From NCBI RefSeq assembly GCF_024213375.1, contig NZ_JANAVJ010000045.1, positions 1 through 38,834 of the forward strand: DNA of 38,834 bases, read 5' to 3'. Made by a program: the position numbers and the translations under genes. The DNA is from Paenibacillus sp. MZ04-78.2. Its GTDB lineage: Bacteria > Bacillota > Bacilli > Paenibacillales > NBRC-103111. The notes beneath the pieces were generated by a model. It was not told the DNA's origin, did not search any database, and was given only the letters and a program-made list of their open reading frames with translations. Shown piece after piece: positions 15,141 to 23,208 of this stretch (its first letter is position 1; each line of letters opens with the position of its first letter).

Positions 15141-16055
15141 CTAATGCAGTTTTTTATTCAAAGCTTCAATCTCCGTCTCTGATAGACCCGTTACTTCGGC
15201 AATCAGAGAGACAGGCAAGCCTTTTTGCAGCATACTTGCCGCAATCTCCAACTTTCCTTCCAGTTTTCCTTCCAGTTTTCCTTCCAGTTTTCCTTCCAGC
15301 TTTCCTTCCAATTTGCCCTCAAGTCTTCCTTCCTCCCTGCCCCGCGATTCCGCATAATCCAGCGCGGATTGCTCGTCGAGCAACGCCTTTTTCCGCATCT
15401 CGTACAGCGCCCGCGCTTCCTTATTCTGGCTTAAAAATTCCAGCGTCGTCATCGCCTTTTTCAACCCCGGTGTATCCATCGCAAGACCCTCCCATCGTTC
15501 TTTTGGCGCGCCGTCGATGAACATCAGCCAGTTCACCAGCCGATCGTCCATCTTATGCGGCTTCAAATTAAGCTTCGGCAGCTCCATAAAATGAATTTCG
15601 ATATCGTCAAGCAGCAGTTCGCCCGTATGGTCTTCCCGCAAGTGATAGATATTGTGGAACCGATCGTTCGGGATTTGATTAAAGGTCAGGATATTGATCG
15701 AGATGACCCTTTTCAAGCTTTTGTAGAACTGGCCTTCTCCCAATTGCTCTTCGTACATCTTCGCGGCATAGTATAAGCTGCGCTTCGGCATATCATATTT
15801 ATTGCTGACCTGGATTTCCAGATTCACCTGTTTGCCGTCCTCGTTCTGGGCGCGGACATCGAGGATAGCCTGCTTGTCAGTCAGCGCATTCTTATCCAGC
15901 TGAGGGTTAAGCAAGGTCAAGCTGACAAACGGCTTCGGCTCGGTTTCCCGCAGCGCTTCGTTCAGAAAATTCAACAGCACTTCGTCTTTATTTTCTTCGC
16001 TGCCGAAAATTTGTTTAAACACGAAATCAACGGACGGTTCCAGCAATTCGGTCAT
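15141..16055 (-). CDS. Rpn-family recombination-promoting nuclease, copy A (expanded EGKL linker)
   Basis: This 304-residue member of the Rpn (YhgA-like, PD-(D/E)XK) family opens with EPSVDFVFKQIFGSEENKDE. The nuclease core is seen as ILDVRAQNEDGK followed by NLEIQV (Asp, then Glu-x-Gln; about residues 65-83). The middle region is conserved in all three copies (NILTFNQI, ELPKL, WLMFIDG). The C-terminal part differs by a tandem Leu-Glu-Gly-Lys linker of about seven units, then a short helical end (LPVSLIAEVTGLSETEIEAL). Rpn proteins cut DNA and promote RecA-independent recombination; some act in phage defence with an internally encoded C-terminal protein. It has its own promoter and terminator and separates the Pnkp gene from the DIP1984 gene. 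Confidence 0.85.
   Translation of the reverse strand: MTELLEPSVDFVFKQIFGSEENKDEVLLNFLNEALRETEPKPFVSLTLLNPQLDKNALTDKQAILDVRAQNEDGKQVNLEIQVSNKYDMPKRSLYYAAKMYEEQLGEGQFYKSLKRVISINILTFNQIPNDRFHNIYHLREDHTGELLLDDIEIHFMELPKLNLKPHKMDDRLVNWLMFIDGAPKERWEGLAMDTPGLKKAMTTLEFLSQNKEARALYEMRKKALLDEQSALDYAESRGREEGRLEGKLEGKLEGKLEGKLEGKLEGKLEIAASMLQKGLPVSLIAEVTGLSETEIEALNKKLH
15250..15322 (-). repeat. 12-bp tandem repeat inside Rpn copy A
   Basis: The unit TTTTCCTTCCAG (plus strand) is repeated about six times with small changes and encodes the Glu-Gly-Lys-Leu linker. The repeat keeps the frame, so unit number can change without breaking the gene. Copies B and C carry only traces of it. Confidence 0.85.
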
Positions 16056-16101
16056 TCGTTCTCAGCTCCAACGGCTTGTTTCGCCTCAGTTTTCTACTTC
16101 C

Positions 16102-16110
16102 ATTATACCA
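16102..16110 (-). promoter_or_regulatory. Extended -10 promoter of Rpn copy A
   Basis: The minus strand reads TGGTATAAT, a TGn-extended -10 with no clear -35. The same sequence lies upstream of copy B (17135-17143) and copy C (18177-18185), about 50 bp before each start. Confidence 0.55.
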
Positions 16111-16174
16111 CAAAAGGGGTAGACCTTAGTTCGGTACCTGCTTATTTTTCCTTAAACCTCGTTCACGACATTAT

Positions 16175-16206
16175 AAAAAGAAGACCAGAGCCACGGCTCC
16201 GATCTT
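16175..16206 (-). terminator. Terminator after Rpn copy B
   Basis: On the minus strand AAGATCGGAGCC pairs with GGCTCTGGTCTT, followed by CTTTTTAT. Confidence 0.75.
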
Positions 16207-16233
16207 GTCATCTAGGGAAACGAATTCGGGATT

Positions 16234-17088
16234 CTAATGCAGTTTTTTATTCAAAGCTTCAATCTCCGTCTCTGATAAGCCCGTTACTTCGACAATCAGA
16301 GAGACTGGCAAACCTTTTTGTAGCATACTTGTCGCAATCTCTTTGTCTCTTTCCGTTTTCCCTTCCGCCCTACCCCGCGATTCCGCATAATCCAGCGCGG
16401 ATTGCTCGTCAAGCAGCGCCTTTTTCCGCATCTCGTACAGCGCCCGCGCTTCCTTGTTCTGGCTTAAAAATTCCAGCGTCGTCATCGCCTTTTTCAACCC
16501 CGGTGTATCCATCGCCAGTTCCTCCCATCGCTCTTGTGGTGCGCCGTCAATGAACATCAGCCAGTTTACCAGCCGATCGTCCATCTTATGCGGCTTCAAA
16601 TTAAGCTTCGGCAGCTCCATAAAATGAATTTCGATATCGTCAAGCAGCAGCTCGCCCGTATGATCTTCTCGCAGGTGATAAATGTTGTGGAACCGATCGT
16701 TCGCGATTTGGTTGAAGGTCAGGATATTGATCGAGATGACCTTCTTCAAGCTTTTGTAGAACTGGCCTTCTCCCAGCTGCTCCTCGTACATCTTCGCGGC
16801 ATAGTATAAGCTGCGCTTCGGCATGTCGTATTTATTGCTGACCTGGATTTCCAGATTCACCTGTTTGCCGTCCTCGTTCTGGGCGCGGACATCGAGGATA
16901 GCCTGCTTGTCAGTCAGCGCATTCTTATCCAGCTGAGGGTTAAGCAAGGTCAAGCTGACAAACGGCTTCGGCTCGGTTTCCCGCAGCGCTTCGTTCAGAA
17001 AATTCAACAGCACTTCGTCTTTATTTTCTTCGCTGCCGAAAATTTGTTTAAACACGAAATCAACGGACGGTTCCAGCAATTCGGTCAT
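16234..17088 (-). CDS. Rpn-family recombination-promoting nuclease, copy B
   Basis: This 284-residue protein is nearly identical to copy A over the first 230 or so residues, including the same PD-(D/E)XK core. The linker is reduced to GRAEGKTERDKEIATS, so the protein is about 20 residues shorter. A few scattered substitutions distinguish it (for example APQERWEELAMDT, and LIVEVTGL near the end). The frame is intact and has its own extended -10 promoter and terminator. The high identity suggests recent duplication and possible gene conversion. The C-terminal part, which in studied Rpn proteins governs oligomerisation, is where the copies vary. Confidence 0.83.
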   Translation of the reverse strand: MTELLEPSVDFVFKQIFGSEENKDEVLLNFLNEALRETEPKPFVSLTLLNPQLDKNALTDKQAILDVRAQNEDGKQVNLEIQVSNKYDMPKRSLYYAAKMYEEQLGEGQFYKSLKKVISINILTFNQIANDRFHNIYHLREDHTGELLLDDIEIHFMELPKLNLKPHKMDDRLVNWLMFIDGAPQERWEELAMDTPGLKKAMTTLEFLSQNKEARALYEMRKKALLDEQSALDYAESRGRAEGKTERDKEIATSMLQKGLPVSLIVEVTGLSETEIEALNKKLH

Positions 17089-17207
17089 TCGTTCTCAGCT
17101 CCAACGGCTTGTTTCGCCTCAGTTTTCTACTTCCATTATACCACAAAAGGGGTAGACCTTAGTTCGGTACCTGCTTGTTTTTCCTTAAACCTCGTTCACG
17201 ACATTAT

Positions 17208-17239
17208 AAAAAGAAGACCAGAGCTACGGCTCTGATCTT
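17208..17239 (-). terminator. Terminator after Rpn copy C
   Basis: On the minus strand AAGATCAGAGC pairs with GCTCTGGTCTT, followed by CTTTTTAT. Confidence 0.75.
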
Positions 17240-17263
17240 GTCATCAGGAAACGAATTCGGGAT

Positions 17264-18130
17264 TTAATGCAGTTTTTTATTCAACGCTTCAATCTCCGTC
17301 TCCGATAAGCCCGTTACTTCGGCAATCAACGAGACAGGCAACCCTTTTTGCAGCATACTTGCCGCAATCTCTTTGTCTCTTTCCGCTTTCCCTTCCAGCT
17401 TTCCTTCCTCCTTGCCCCGCGATTCCGCATAGTCCAGCGCGGATTGCTCGTCGAGCAGCGCCTTTTTCCGCATCTCGTACAGCGCCCGCGCTTCCTTATT
17501 CTGGCTTAAAAATTCCAGCGTCGTCATCGCCTTTTTCAGCCCCGGTGTATCCATCGCAAGACCCTCCCATCGTTCTTTTGGCGCACCGTCGATGAACATC
17601 AGCCAGTTCACCAGCCGATCGTCCATCTTATGCGGCTTCAAATTAAGCTTCGGCAGCTCCATAAAATGAATTTCGATATCGTCAAGCAGCAGTTCGCCCG
17701 TATGGTCTTCCCGCAAGTGATAGATATTGTGGAACCGATCGTTCGCGATTTGATTAAAAGTCAGGATATTGATCGAGATGACCTTTTTCAAGCTTTTGTA
17801 GAACTGGCCTTCTCCCAACTGCTCCTCGTACATCTTCGCGGCATAGTATAAGCTGCGATTCGGCATGTCGTATTTATTGCTGACCTGGATTTCCAGATTC
17901 ACCTGTTTGCCGTCCTCGTTCTGGGCGCGGACATCGAGGATAGCCTGCTTGTCAGTCAGCGCATTCTTATCCAGCTGAGGGTTAAGCAAGGTCAAGCTGA
18001 CAAACGGCTTCGGCTCGGTTTCCCGCAGCGCTTCGTTCAGAAAATTCAACAGCACTTCGTCTTTATTTTCTTCGTTGCCGAAAATTTGTTTAAACACGAA
18101 ATCAACGGACGGTTCCAGCAATTCGGTCAT
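17264..18130 (-). CDS. Rpn-family recombination-promoting nuclease, copy C
   Basis: This 288-residue protein is the third copy of the tandem array and the one next to the Pnkp gene. It shares the N-terminal nuclease region with copies A and B, with small changes (FGNEENKDE, MPNRSLYYAAK). Its linker is intermediate: GKEEGKLEGKAERDKEIAAS, with one EGKL-type unit. Between its promoter and the Pnkp stop, 18196-18294 holds a CCGTAG/CTACGG hairpin and no gene. The frame is intact, with its own promoter and terminator. Confidence 0.83.
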   Translation of the reverse strand: MTELLEPSVDFVFKQIFGNEENKDEVLLNFLNEALRETEPKPFVSLTLLNPQLDKNALTDKQAILDVRAQNEDGKQVNLEIQVSNKYDMPNRSLYYAAKMYEEQLGEGQFYKSLKKVISINILTFNQIANDRFHNIYHLREDHTGELLLDDIEIHFMELPKLNLKPHKMDDRLVNWLMFIDGAPKERWEGLAMDTPGLKKAMTTLEFLSQNKEARALYEMRKKALLDEQSALDYAESRGKEEGKLEGKAERDKEIAASMLQKGLPVSLIAEVTGLSETEIEALNKKLH

Positions 18131-18294
18131 TCGTTCTCAGCTCCAACGGCTTGTTTCGCCTCAGTTTTCTACTTCCATTATACCACAAAAGGGGCAGACC
18201 GTAGACAGGTGAGCCGCCTACGGCTGCAAGAAATGCCCTCAACACGCGCCAAGGTCCTCCGGACATGCAAGCTTTACACAGCCCGCTCCTTCCC

Positions 18295-20880
18295 TCAAAG
18301 CCTGGGATCGATTTCTTTCTCCCGGGCCACTTCAAACAGCAGGTTGGCGACGATTTCGTTATACGTCTCATGATCCGGCGTGATTTCATCGAACCTCACG
18401 GACAGCATCTTACTGCCGAGTCGATATTCGTTCATGGAGGTGCGCAGCTTCGAGTGAATGTTTTTCTGCTTCATGAGCTTGCCGTACTTATGCGGGAACC
18501 GGTAATCGTACCCATAGATGATCGATAAATACTCCGGATTGCGGACCTTCATATACGGCACCGAGCGCTCTTCCATGACCTCCGGCTTGATCACGACGCC
18601 TTCCATATGGTTCCCGACGGTTAACGTCGCGAAGAACTGCTCCGCCTTCCCGCGGCTTTCCGGCTCGGACAGATCCAGCACAACAAACTCGTCGTCCGAC
18701 AGAAAACGGTACATCTCCGAAGTGCTCCAATCCGGCAGTCGCTCCTCGCCGCTGTCATACACCACTTTCAACAAGGCAAAAGGCTTGTACACCAGCTCTC
18801 CGTCCCCCGCATACAGCTCCAATTGCTTCTTGTACGTTTCATAGGCGGCCGCATGCTCCGCCAGCGGCACATAGGTTTCCAAAATGCCATGGACATATTT
18901 ATAGTTTTGATACACACTTGCCTCGTATTTGTCGCTCAGGGCGGCTTTGGAGAGGTGGAACTGGTCCTTTTCAAACCCGCTGGCACGGTACTCCTCCGTC
19001 AGTTTGCCATAAGCTTGTTCAAAACCGTTGCGCTTCAGAAAATCCAACTCGCTCTCCAAAGCTTTCCCGATCGGCTTGAACTGCCGCTCAATGAGTCCGT
19101 CCCCGAGCGCTTTCCACGGCAGCAGCTCACCGTCCAAAAGCAGCATGGCGACGCCATTCTGCTCCATGTAGCCGCCGAATTTTTGCAGCAGCCGGTCGTA
19201 AATGTCGGTCAAATCCACCTGATTGATTTTGTACCCGTTCCGGCTGACGGCAAAGCACCGCTCCCGGTCCTTATGCAAATAAATGTTGCATCGGGAGCCC
19301 ATATATTTCGGCTGCAGCACCACCTGATGGACTCCGCGTTCGGCAAAATAATCCAAGCCGCGCTGCAAAGACTCCAGCTCGCCTGCGGCTACGTCCTTAT
19401 CGGCCGGGGACATCGTTCCCGAGATAAAGTTGATCCTATTCCGCGATACATAGCGCAGTCTGCGAATTTCCTCGTCGCCCAGCTCCTGTACGGATACTTT
19501 TTTCTCTTCGCGGAACAGGGTCGGAAGCTCGTCCGTCATGGCAGTCTGCCCGGACTTGTGGGCTTTAAAGAAAGGCTTGAACGAAATGCTGACCGAAGTC
19601 AGCGCGTTTCCGTGCACACATCCCGTATCAAGGTGAAGCTTGCTTTTGATCCGGAATGGCTGCTTCGCCGCAATGTGCCCGAACACGTGGTACGGATGAT
19701 TTTTCGCTGCCTCCTCAGTAAGAAAATCCAGTTGCGCCTCCAGCGGCGCCTCCCGGTTGATGCGGAAGCTGCGCTGATGACGCATCGAATTCGCATCCAG
19801 CTTCCCGATATATTTGTTCCGGCACGGCGCATGGGTTACATAGAAGGACGCCCCCTTGGTGCCGATCGACCGGTAATACGGCTTCGAAATGGAAACGAGA
19901 TGGTTAAACTTCTCCAGCAGCTCCGCATCGGCACGCAGCACTTCCGTCGAGTCGAAATACGTCCGAAGCAGCTCCGAATCGACGCCCTGAATTTCGCCTC
20001 GCAAATATTTATAGACGAAATTTTCATGATTCCCGAGGACGAATAAGAAATGCTCCTGATTGTCGTGCAAAAATTCCACGATCTCTCCGGTGCGCTTCCC
20101 CTTATCGATCCAGTCCCCGGCTAACAGCACCTTCGTATTCCGCACTTTATCCGTTACGGCCAGCTTCCCCGCTTCGATCTGGTAGCCGTAGCTCAGCAGT
20201 AGACCTTGCAGCGCATCCACGCACTCGTGAATGTCGCCAACGATAATCACCTTTTGGTCCTGCGGGAGAATCGTCGACAGATACTCCTCTTGATCTGCAA
20301 TGATGACTTTGTAATCGGGATTGGCCCGCTGCTCCGTTACCGAGTAAAAATCTTTGGCTCGCACCTTATGAACTTTGGCGTACTTTTCCTTGGCCAGCGA
20401 ACCGAGAACGTCTTTGCGCAGCCGGTTAATGTGGCTGGTGATCAGCTTCTTCGACCGTTCGGAGGCGTAGTAATCCTCCCGCTTGCGGTAATCGAACAGG
20501 ATGACCTCCAGGTTGTAATTATTCTCGCCTGCAATCTCGCGAACCTTCGCCCGGAAGTCCTCCGACAATCCGGTCGTATCCACGATCACGAATTCCGCAT
20601 TGACAGGATATGAGGTCACCATCTTCAGCTTCTCGAACAACAGATGAAACGCCTGCCCGCTCGCCTCCAGCATCAATTGATCGTACTTATCGTAGGCAAA
20701 GCCAAGAACCTCTTGGCGGATACTGTCGGAAGACAAATATTGGATGTTGGCTTTAAAATGTTTCGACTCGTCCTCGAACCGCAGCCCGGGAATCAGCACT
20801 TCGTTGGCGAATGTCGTTTTCCCGCATTCCGTCGATCCGATCATCATAAAAATAGTGTGAACCCTCGTTTGGATCTCCAT
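18295..20880 (-). CDS. Polynucleotide kinase-phosphatase-adenylyltransferase (RNA repair Pnkp)
   Basis: This 861-residue protein has the three-domain order of bacterial RNA-repair Pnkp (Clostridium thermocellum type, about 870 residues). The N-terminal 5'-kinase has the P-loop GSTECGKT at residues 15-22. The central calcineurin-type phosphatase, which removes 2',3'-cyclic phosphate and 3'-phosphate, shows VGDIHE, GDWIDKG, LGNHEN and FGHI (about 210-410). The C-terminal ligase-type domain shows QPKYMGSRCN with the probable AMP-attached Lys525, LLDGELLPW, EGVVIKPE and MKVRNPE. All key motifs are present. It starts 3 bp after the hen1 stop, so the two are co-translated. In characterised systems Hen1 binding is needed for the ligase domain to seal. 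Likely substrates are tRNAs cut by ribotoxins. Confidence 0.93.
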   Translation of the reverse strand: MEIQTRVHTIFMMIGSTECGKTTFANEVLIPGLRFEDESKHFKANIQYLSSDSIRQEVLGFAYDKYDQLMLEASGQAFHLLFEKLKMVTSYPVNAEFVIVDTTGLSEDFRAKVREIAGENNYNLEVILFDYRKREDYYASERSKKLITSHINRLRKDVLGSLAKEKYAKVHKVRAKDFYSVTEQRANPDYKVIIADQEEYLSTILPQDQKVIIVGDIHECVDALQGLLLSYGYQIEAGKLAVTDKVRNTKVLLAGDWIDKGKRTGEIVEFLHDNQEHFLFVLGNHENFVYKYLRGEIQGVDSELLRTYFDSTEVLRADAELLEKFNHLVSISKPYYRSIGTKGASFYVTHAPCRNKYIGKLDANSMRHQRSFRINREAPLEAQLDFLTEEAAKNHPYHVFGHIAAKQPFRIKSKLHLDTGCVHGNALTSVSISFKPFFKAHKSGQTAMTDELPTLFREEKKVSVQELGDEEIRRLRYVSRNRINFISGTMSPADKDVAAGELESLQRGLDYFAERGVHQVVLQPKYMGSRCNIYLHKDRERCFAVSRNGYKINQVDLTDIYDRLLQKFGGYMEQNGVAMLLLDGELLPWKALGDGLIERQFKPIGKALESELDFLKRNGFEQAYGKLTEEYRASGFEKDQFHLSKAALSDKYEASVYQNYKYVHGILETYVPLAEHAAAYETYKKQLELYAGDGELVYKPFALLKVVYDSGEERLPDWSTSEMYRFLSDDEFVVLDLSEPESRGKAEQFFATLTVGNHMEGVVIKPEVMEERSVPYMKVRNPEYLSIIYGYDYRFPHKYGKLMKQKNIHSKLRTSMNEYRLGSKMLSVRFDEITPDHETYNEIVANLLFEVAREKEIDPRL

Positions 20881-20883
20881 TGG

Positions 20884-22149
20884 CTAGGCTCCCCTTTTCT
20901 TGAGAATGACGCCTTGCGTCGTCTGGATGCTGTTGACCCCGTCGCCAACGGAGACGAATTCATAGTGCAGGCTCGTTTCCCGGATGATCTCCAGAAACCA
21001 CTCTTGAAACTCCTGCTGCCCCATCTCCCACTTGTGGTCGTCGTGTCGGAACCCGCTTAAATCGTAGAACGGATTAAAGTCCGAATTCGGCGTTGTAATA
21101 ATAAAATGCTCAAAATTCACCTGCTTGCAGATCCGCTGGATCAGCGCCTTGGCCTCGTCCTGACTCATATGCTCGATAACCTCCGTCAGGATGACATCGA
21201 CCTGCTCGCCGTTGTATTCTTCCAAGAAATGATCGATCGAACGCAGCGTAATCAGGTTGTCGAGCTCCCGTGCTTGAGCCTTGCGGCTGACGGATTCCAG
21301 CAGCTGTTCGTCGATATCGACAGCGTAGTAGCTGCCCTCGATTTTCGAGGCAAAAGGAAGCGCATAGAAGCCTTCCCCGCAGCCAACGTCCAGAATCGAT
21401 TTATTAAAAGGCAGGGCGCTGACGATATAGTTTCTTCGTTGAAGTGCGGTGCCTCCGTAATCGAACCGAATGGCGTACCGGCTTGTTTTCTCAAGCTCGC
21501 CTTTGTATTTTTTGAAGCGTTCCCTGGAGGACAAGAAATTCCGCACAAACAAGCTGCGAATATAGAACGGTGCGTCAATCGCTTGAATGCTCTTAATGTA
21601 TTTGTCCAGAATGCTGTCAGAAATATCAATGTTTTCGTTGCCGAACATGGAAAGGAACAGGCACAGCACACTGACGACATGCAGCAGTTGATGCAGGCTT
21701 TTGCGCGTCGTAACCGTGAGCGAGTAGCTTTTGTGAGCGTGATGCTTAAGCTCAAACGTAAAATCGGTCAGATGCTTCTCAAAAAACTCGATGTAGCGTA
21801 CCAGCTCAATATGGATCATGTTGATATGGAACGAATGCTCGTAGCCTTCGACGTCCCGCTCGTCCTGCGCTTTCAGCGGCGCGGAAAAAAATTCGTTCAG
21901 CGCGTTCAGCGGAAATAACGGCGTATTATAGCGGGATACGTTCAAATATTCAAAATCCTCATGCTCATGCTGCTTATAGGAAATCTCATTGTCCGCATCC
22001 TTAAAGTACACATTGTAGGTAAAGTCGTCCGTGTACCAGCCGTAGGCCATCCCCTTGCGGATCGAACGGAGAATCATGCCGGACTCCGGATTTTTTTTGA
22101 TGATAAACGAAAGCTTCGGGTTGGTGGATCTCACTTGAATGATCGCCAT
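20884..22149 (-). CDS. hen1: Hen1, 3'-terminal RNA ribose 2'-O-methyltransferase
   Basis: This protein of about 421 residues has an N-terminal bacterial Hen1 domain (about 1-235) that contacts Pnkp, and a C-terminal SAM-dependent methyltransferase. Motif I is ILDVGCGEGFYALP (about 248-261). The metal-binding set typical of Hen1 is present: EVIEHM (about 322-327) and a later histidine in FRHDDHKWEMG, with TTPNSDFNP between them. It methylates the 2'-OH at the break during repair, so the mended RNA cannot be cut again at that site. The ATG at 22149 is preferred because AAGGGGA is 8 bp away; an ATG six bases upstream is too close. It is first in the hen1-pnkp operon, behind a leader with a terminator. 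Confidence 0.93.
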   Translation of the reverse strand: MAIIQVRSTNPKLSFIIKKNPESGMILRSIRKGMAYGWYTDDFTYNVYFKDADNEISYKQHEHEDFEYLNVSRYNTPLFPLNALNEFFSAPLKAQDERDVEGYEHSFHINMIHIELVRYIEFFEKHLTDFTFELKHHAHKSYSLTVTTRKSLHQLLHVVSVLCLFLSMFGNENIDISDSILDKYIKSIQAIDAPFYIRSLFVRNFLSSRERFKKYKGELEKTSRYAIRFDYGGTALQRRNYIVSALPFNKSILDVGCGEGFYALPFASKIEGSYYAVDIDEQLLESVSRKAQARELDNLITLRSIDHFLEEYNGEQVDVILTEVIEHMSQDEAKALIQRICKQVNFEHFIITTPNSDFNPFYDLSGFRHDDHKWEMGQQEFQEWFLEIIRETSLHYEFVSVGDGVNSIQTTQGVILKKRGA

Positions 22150-22195
22150 CTGCATCTTCCCCTTGGAATGAAATTGTGACCGGTCACTGTAAGCA

Positions 22196-22226
22196 CAAAA
22201 AAGACCACGGACTCAGAGGTCCATGG
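22196..22226 (-). terminator. Intrinsic terminator in the hen1 leader (attenuator candidate)
   Basis: On the minus strand CCATGGAC pairs with GTCCGTGG around CTCTGA, then TCTTTTTTG. It stands between the only strong upstream promoter and hen1, so hen1 expression from that promoter needs readthrough. Confidence 0.75.
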
Positions 22227-22279
22227 CCGGATTGGATAAACGAGCCTGATGTCAACTGGCTTGGAGTCGGCATAAAGCT

Positions 22280-22402
22280 TCACTTAAAGACAGACCGGGA
22301 AGGCCGATGAGGGTGTGCTGCTGCATAATGCTGTTGATGAAAGGTATTGCACTTGTCATTATTGGAACTGTAATCATACTTTTGACCCTTAAGCACCCTC
22401 AT
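22280..22402 (-). CDS. Small upstream ORF in the hen1 leader, 40 residues
   Basis: The minus strand has AAAGGAGG, five bases, then ATG and 40 codons (MRVLKGQKYDYSSNNDKCN and on to SVFK). It lies right after a strong promoter and before the leader terminator. The peptide is basic, rich in His, Ser and Asn, has one Cys and no membrane segment. I do not recognise a family. Its start-codon region (22394-22403) is perfectly complementary over 10 bases to 22306-22315 in the same transcript, so translation may be controlled by folding. An overlapping frame (22252-22377, 41 residues) is also open but has a poor ribosome site. It may be a leader peptide for attenuation or a small independent gene. Confidence 0.45.
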   Translation of the reverse strand: MRVLKGQKYDYSSNNDKCNTFHQQHYAAAHPHRPSRSVFK

Positions 22403-22431
22403 CCGACCTCCTTTTGATAATAGTTAGTGAA

Positions 22432-22460
22432 ATCATAAGCGGCGGTCCATATTTTGTCAA
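22432..22460 (-). promoter_or_regulatory. Strong sigma-A promoter for the hen1 leader
   Basis: The minus strand reads TTGACA, 17 bp, TATGAT. The predicted start near 22425 is followed by AAAGGAGG and the small ORF. Confidence 0.75.
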
Positions 22461-22497
22461 TAAAATCTCTAGGTTTTAACATTTTTTCGAATGGATA

Positions 22498-22528
22498 TTG
22501 ACATAGGGTGCTGTTATCGTTATATAAT
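22498..22528 (+). promoter_or_regulatory. Sigma-A promoter for the NADAR-PARG operon
   Basis: TTGACA at 22498-22503 is followed after 17 bp by TATATAAT (22521-22528). It is back to back with the hen1 promoter, 37 bp away, so the two operons share a short control region. Confidence 0.65.
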
Positions 22529-22558
22529 GTCATTATGATATTATCAATTCGCAAATAT

Positions 22559-22595
22559 CCTAGTAGTCAATACCAAGCGACTACAGGGCCGGCCC
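22559..22595 (+). promoter_or_regulatory. Hairpins in the 5' leader of the NADAR gene
   Basis: The roughly 150-base leader contains CCT-a-GTAGTC paired with GACTAC-AGG (22559-22587) and directly next to it the palindrome GGGCCGGCCC (22586-22595). The remaining 22596-22686 shows nothing else clear. I do not recognise a known riboswitch. The ribosome site before the ATG at 22687 is weak, which fits leader-based control. Confidence 0.35.
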
Positions 22596-22686
22596 GCCCT
22601 TGGGAGCGTAGACGATGATGGCAACGACATTCCCTAAAGCCTGCAATACCGAAAACAGTCAAATTATAAAGTGAAAGCGAGCTCTG

Positions 22687-23184
22687 ATGATGACAGAGAA
22701 ATTTACGTTTTTTTACCATACCGAATCCCCCTTTTCCCAGTGGCATCCTTCACGGTTTGTTGTGAAAGGAGTGAAGTTCAACTGCGCGGAGCAGTACATG
22801 ATGTATCAAAAAGCGATACTGTTCGGGGATCAAAAGACGGCGAAAAAAATTTTACAGGCCAAAACGCCCCGCGAGCAAAAGAAGCTGGGCCGTTTGGTCC
22901 AGAACTTTGACAAGGATAAATGGGACAATTACGGAAAGAAATTTGTTTATGACGGCAACTATGCAAAATTTACACAAAACCCACATCTGCTGGAGCAATT
23001 GCTTGAGACAAAAGGAACAACCTTGGTCGAAGCGAGCCCTACGGACCGGATCTGGGGAGTAGGGTTATCCGAAGACGACCCGAGGATTCAAAGCCGAAGA
23101 ACCTGGCAGGGCAAAAATGCACTGGGTCACATTTTGACACAGCTGCGCGAGAACCTGCTGAAGGAGAATCAAGAAGCAACCTGA
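22687..23184 (+). CDS. NADAR family protein (YbiA-like), probable N-glycosidase/ADP-ribose remover
   Basis: This 165-residue single-domain protein has family signatures throughout: FYHTESPFSQWHPSRFVVKG at the start, FNCAEQYMMYQKAILFGD, KKLGRLVQNFDKDKWD, LVEASPTDRIWGVGLSEDDP and WQGKNALGHILTQLRE at the end. Related proteins cleave N-glycosidic bonds in riboflavin intermediates, and some remove ADP-ribose from guanine in nucleic acids as the antidote of DarT1-type toxins. Neighbours are an ADP-ribose hydrolase-type protein 24 bp downstream and, divergently, the Hen1/Pnkp RNA repair operon. This favours nucleic-acid repair over vitamin metabolism. No DarT-like toxin is encoded nearby. An alternative start three bases later cannot be excluded. 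Confidence 0.85.
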   Translation: MMTEKFTFFYHTESPFSQWHPSRFVVKGVKFNCAEQYMMYQKAILFGDQKTAKKILQAKTPREQKKLGRLVQNFDKDKWDNYGKKFVYDGNYAKFTQNPHLLEQLLETKGTTLVEASPTDRIWGVGLSEDDPRIQSRRTWQGKNALGHILTQLRENLLKENQEAT

Positions 23185-23208
23185 ACAGAATGAATGGAGT
23201 GAACAAAG

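Larger units (their letters stand above)
15082..18195. repeat. Tandem triplication of a roughly 1-kb gene unit
   Basis: Three units, each with promoter, Rpn-type gene and terminator, follow one another on the minus strand. The flanks are nearly identical too: the 100 bp upstream of each gene match, including TGGTATAATGG, and the spacer with CTTAAACCTCGTTCACGAC occurs before copies A and B. Beyond the third promoter (about 18196) the match ends. This marks a recent tandem duplication rather than three independent insertions. Confidence 0.85.

Noticed and set aside
15250..15322. CRISPR array
   Set aside because: 12-bp units without spacers, inside an open frame, encoding an EGKL linker.
18823..20046. 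Plus-strand open frame of 407 codons
   Set aside because: Antisense shadow of the Pnkp gene, whose own frame contains all enzyme motifs.
18295..20880. Phage T4-type polynucleotide kinase or plain DNA ligase
   Set aside because: The three-domain order kinase, calcineurin-type phosphatase and adenylyltransferase, and the coupled hen1 gene, identify bacterial RNA-repair Pnkp.
21106..21918. Plus-strand open frame of 270 codons
   Set aside because: Antisense shadow of hen1, no family-like motif.
22252..22377. Overlapping 41-codon frame in the hen1 leader as a type I toxin
   Set aside because: Poor ribosome site and no clear single membrane helix; kept only as an alternative in the leader annotation.
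22200..22430. T-box riboswitch upstream of hen1
   Set aside because: No T-box core (AGGGTGGNACCGCG-type) sequence; only a terminator, a small ORF and one long-range pairing are seen.
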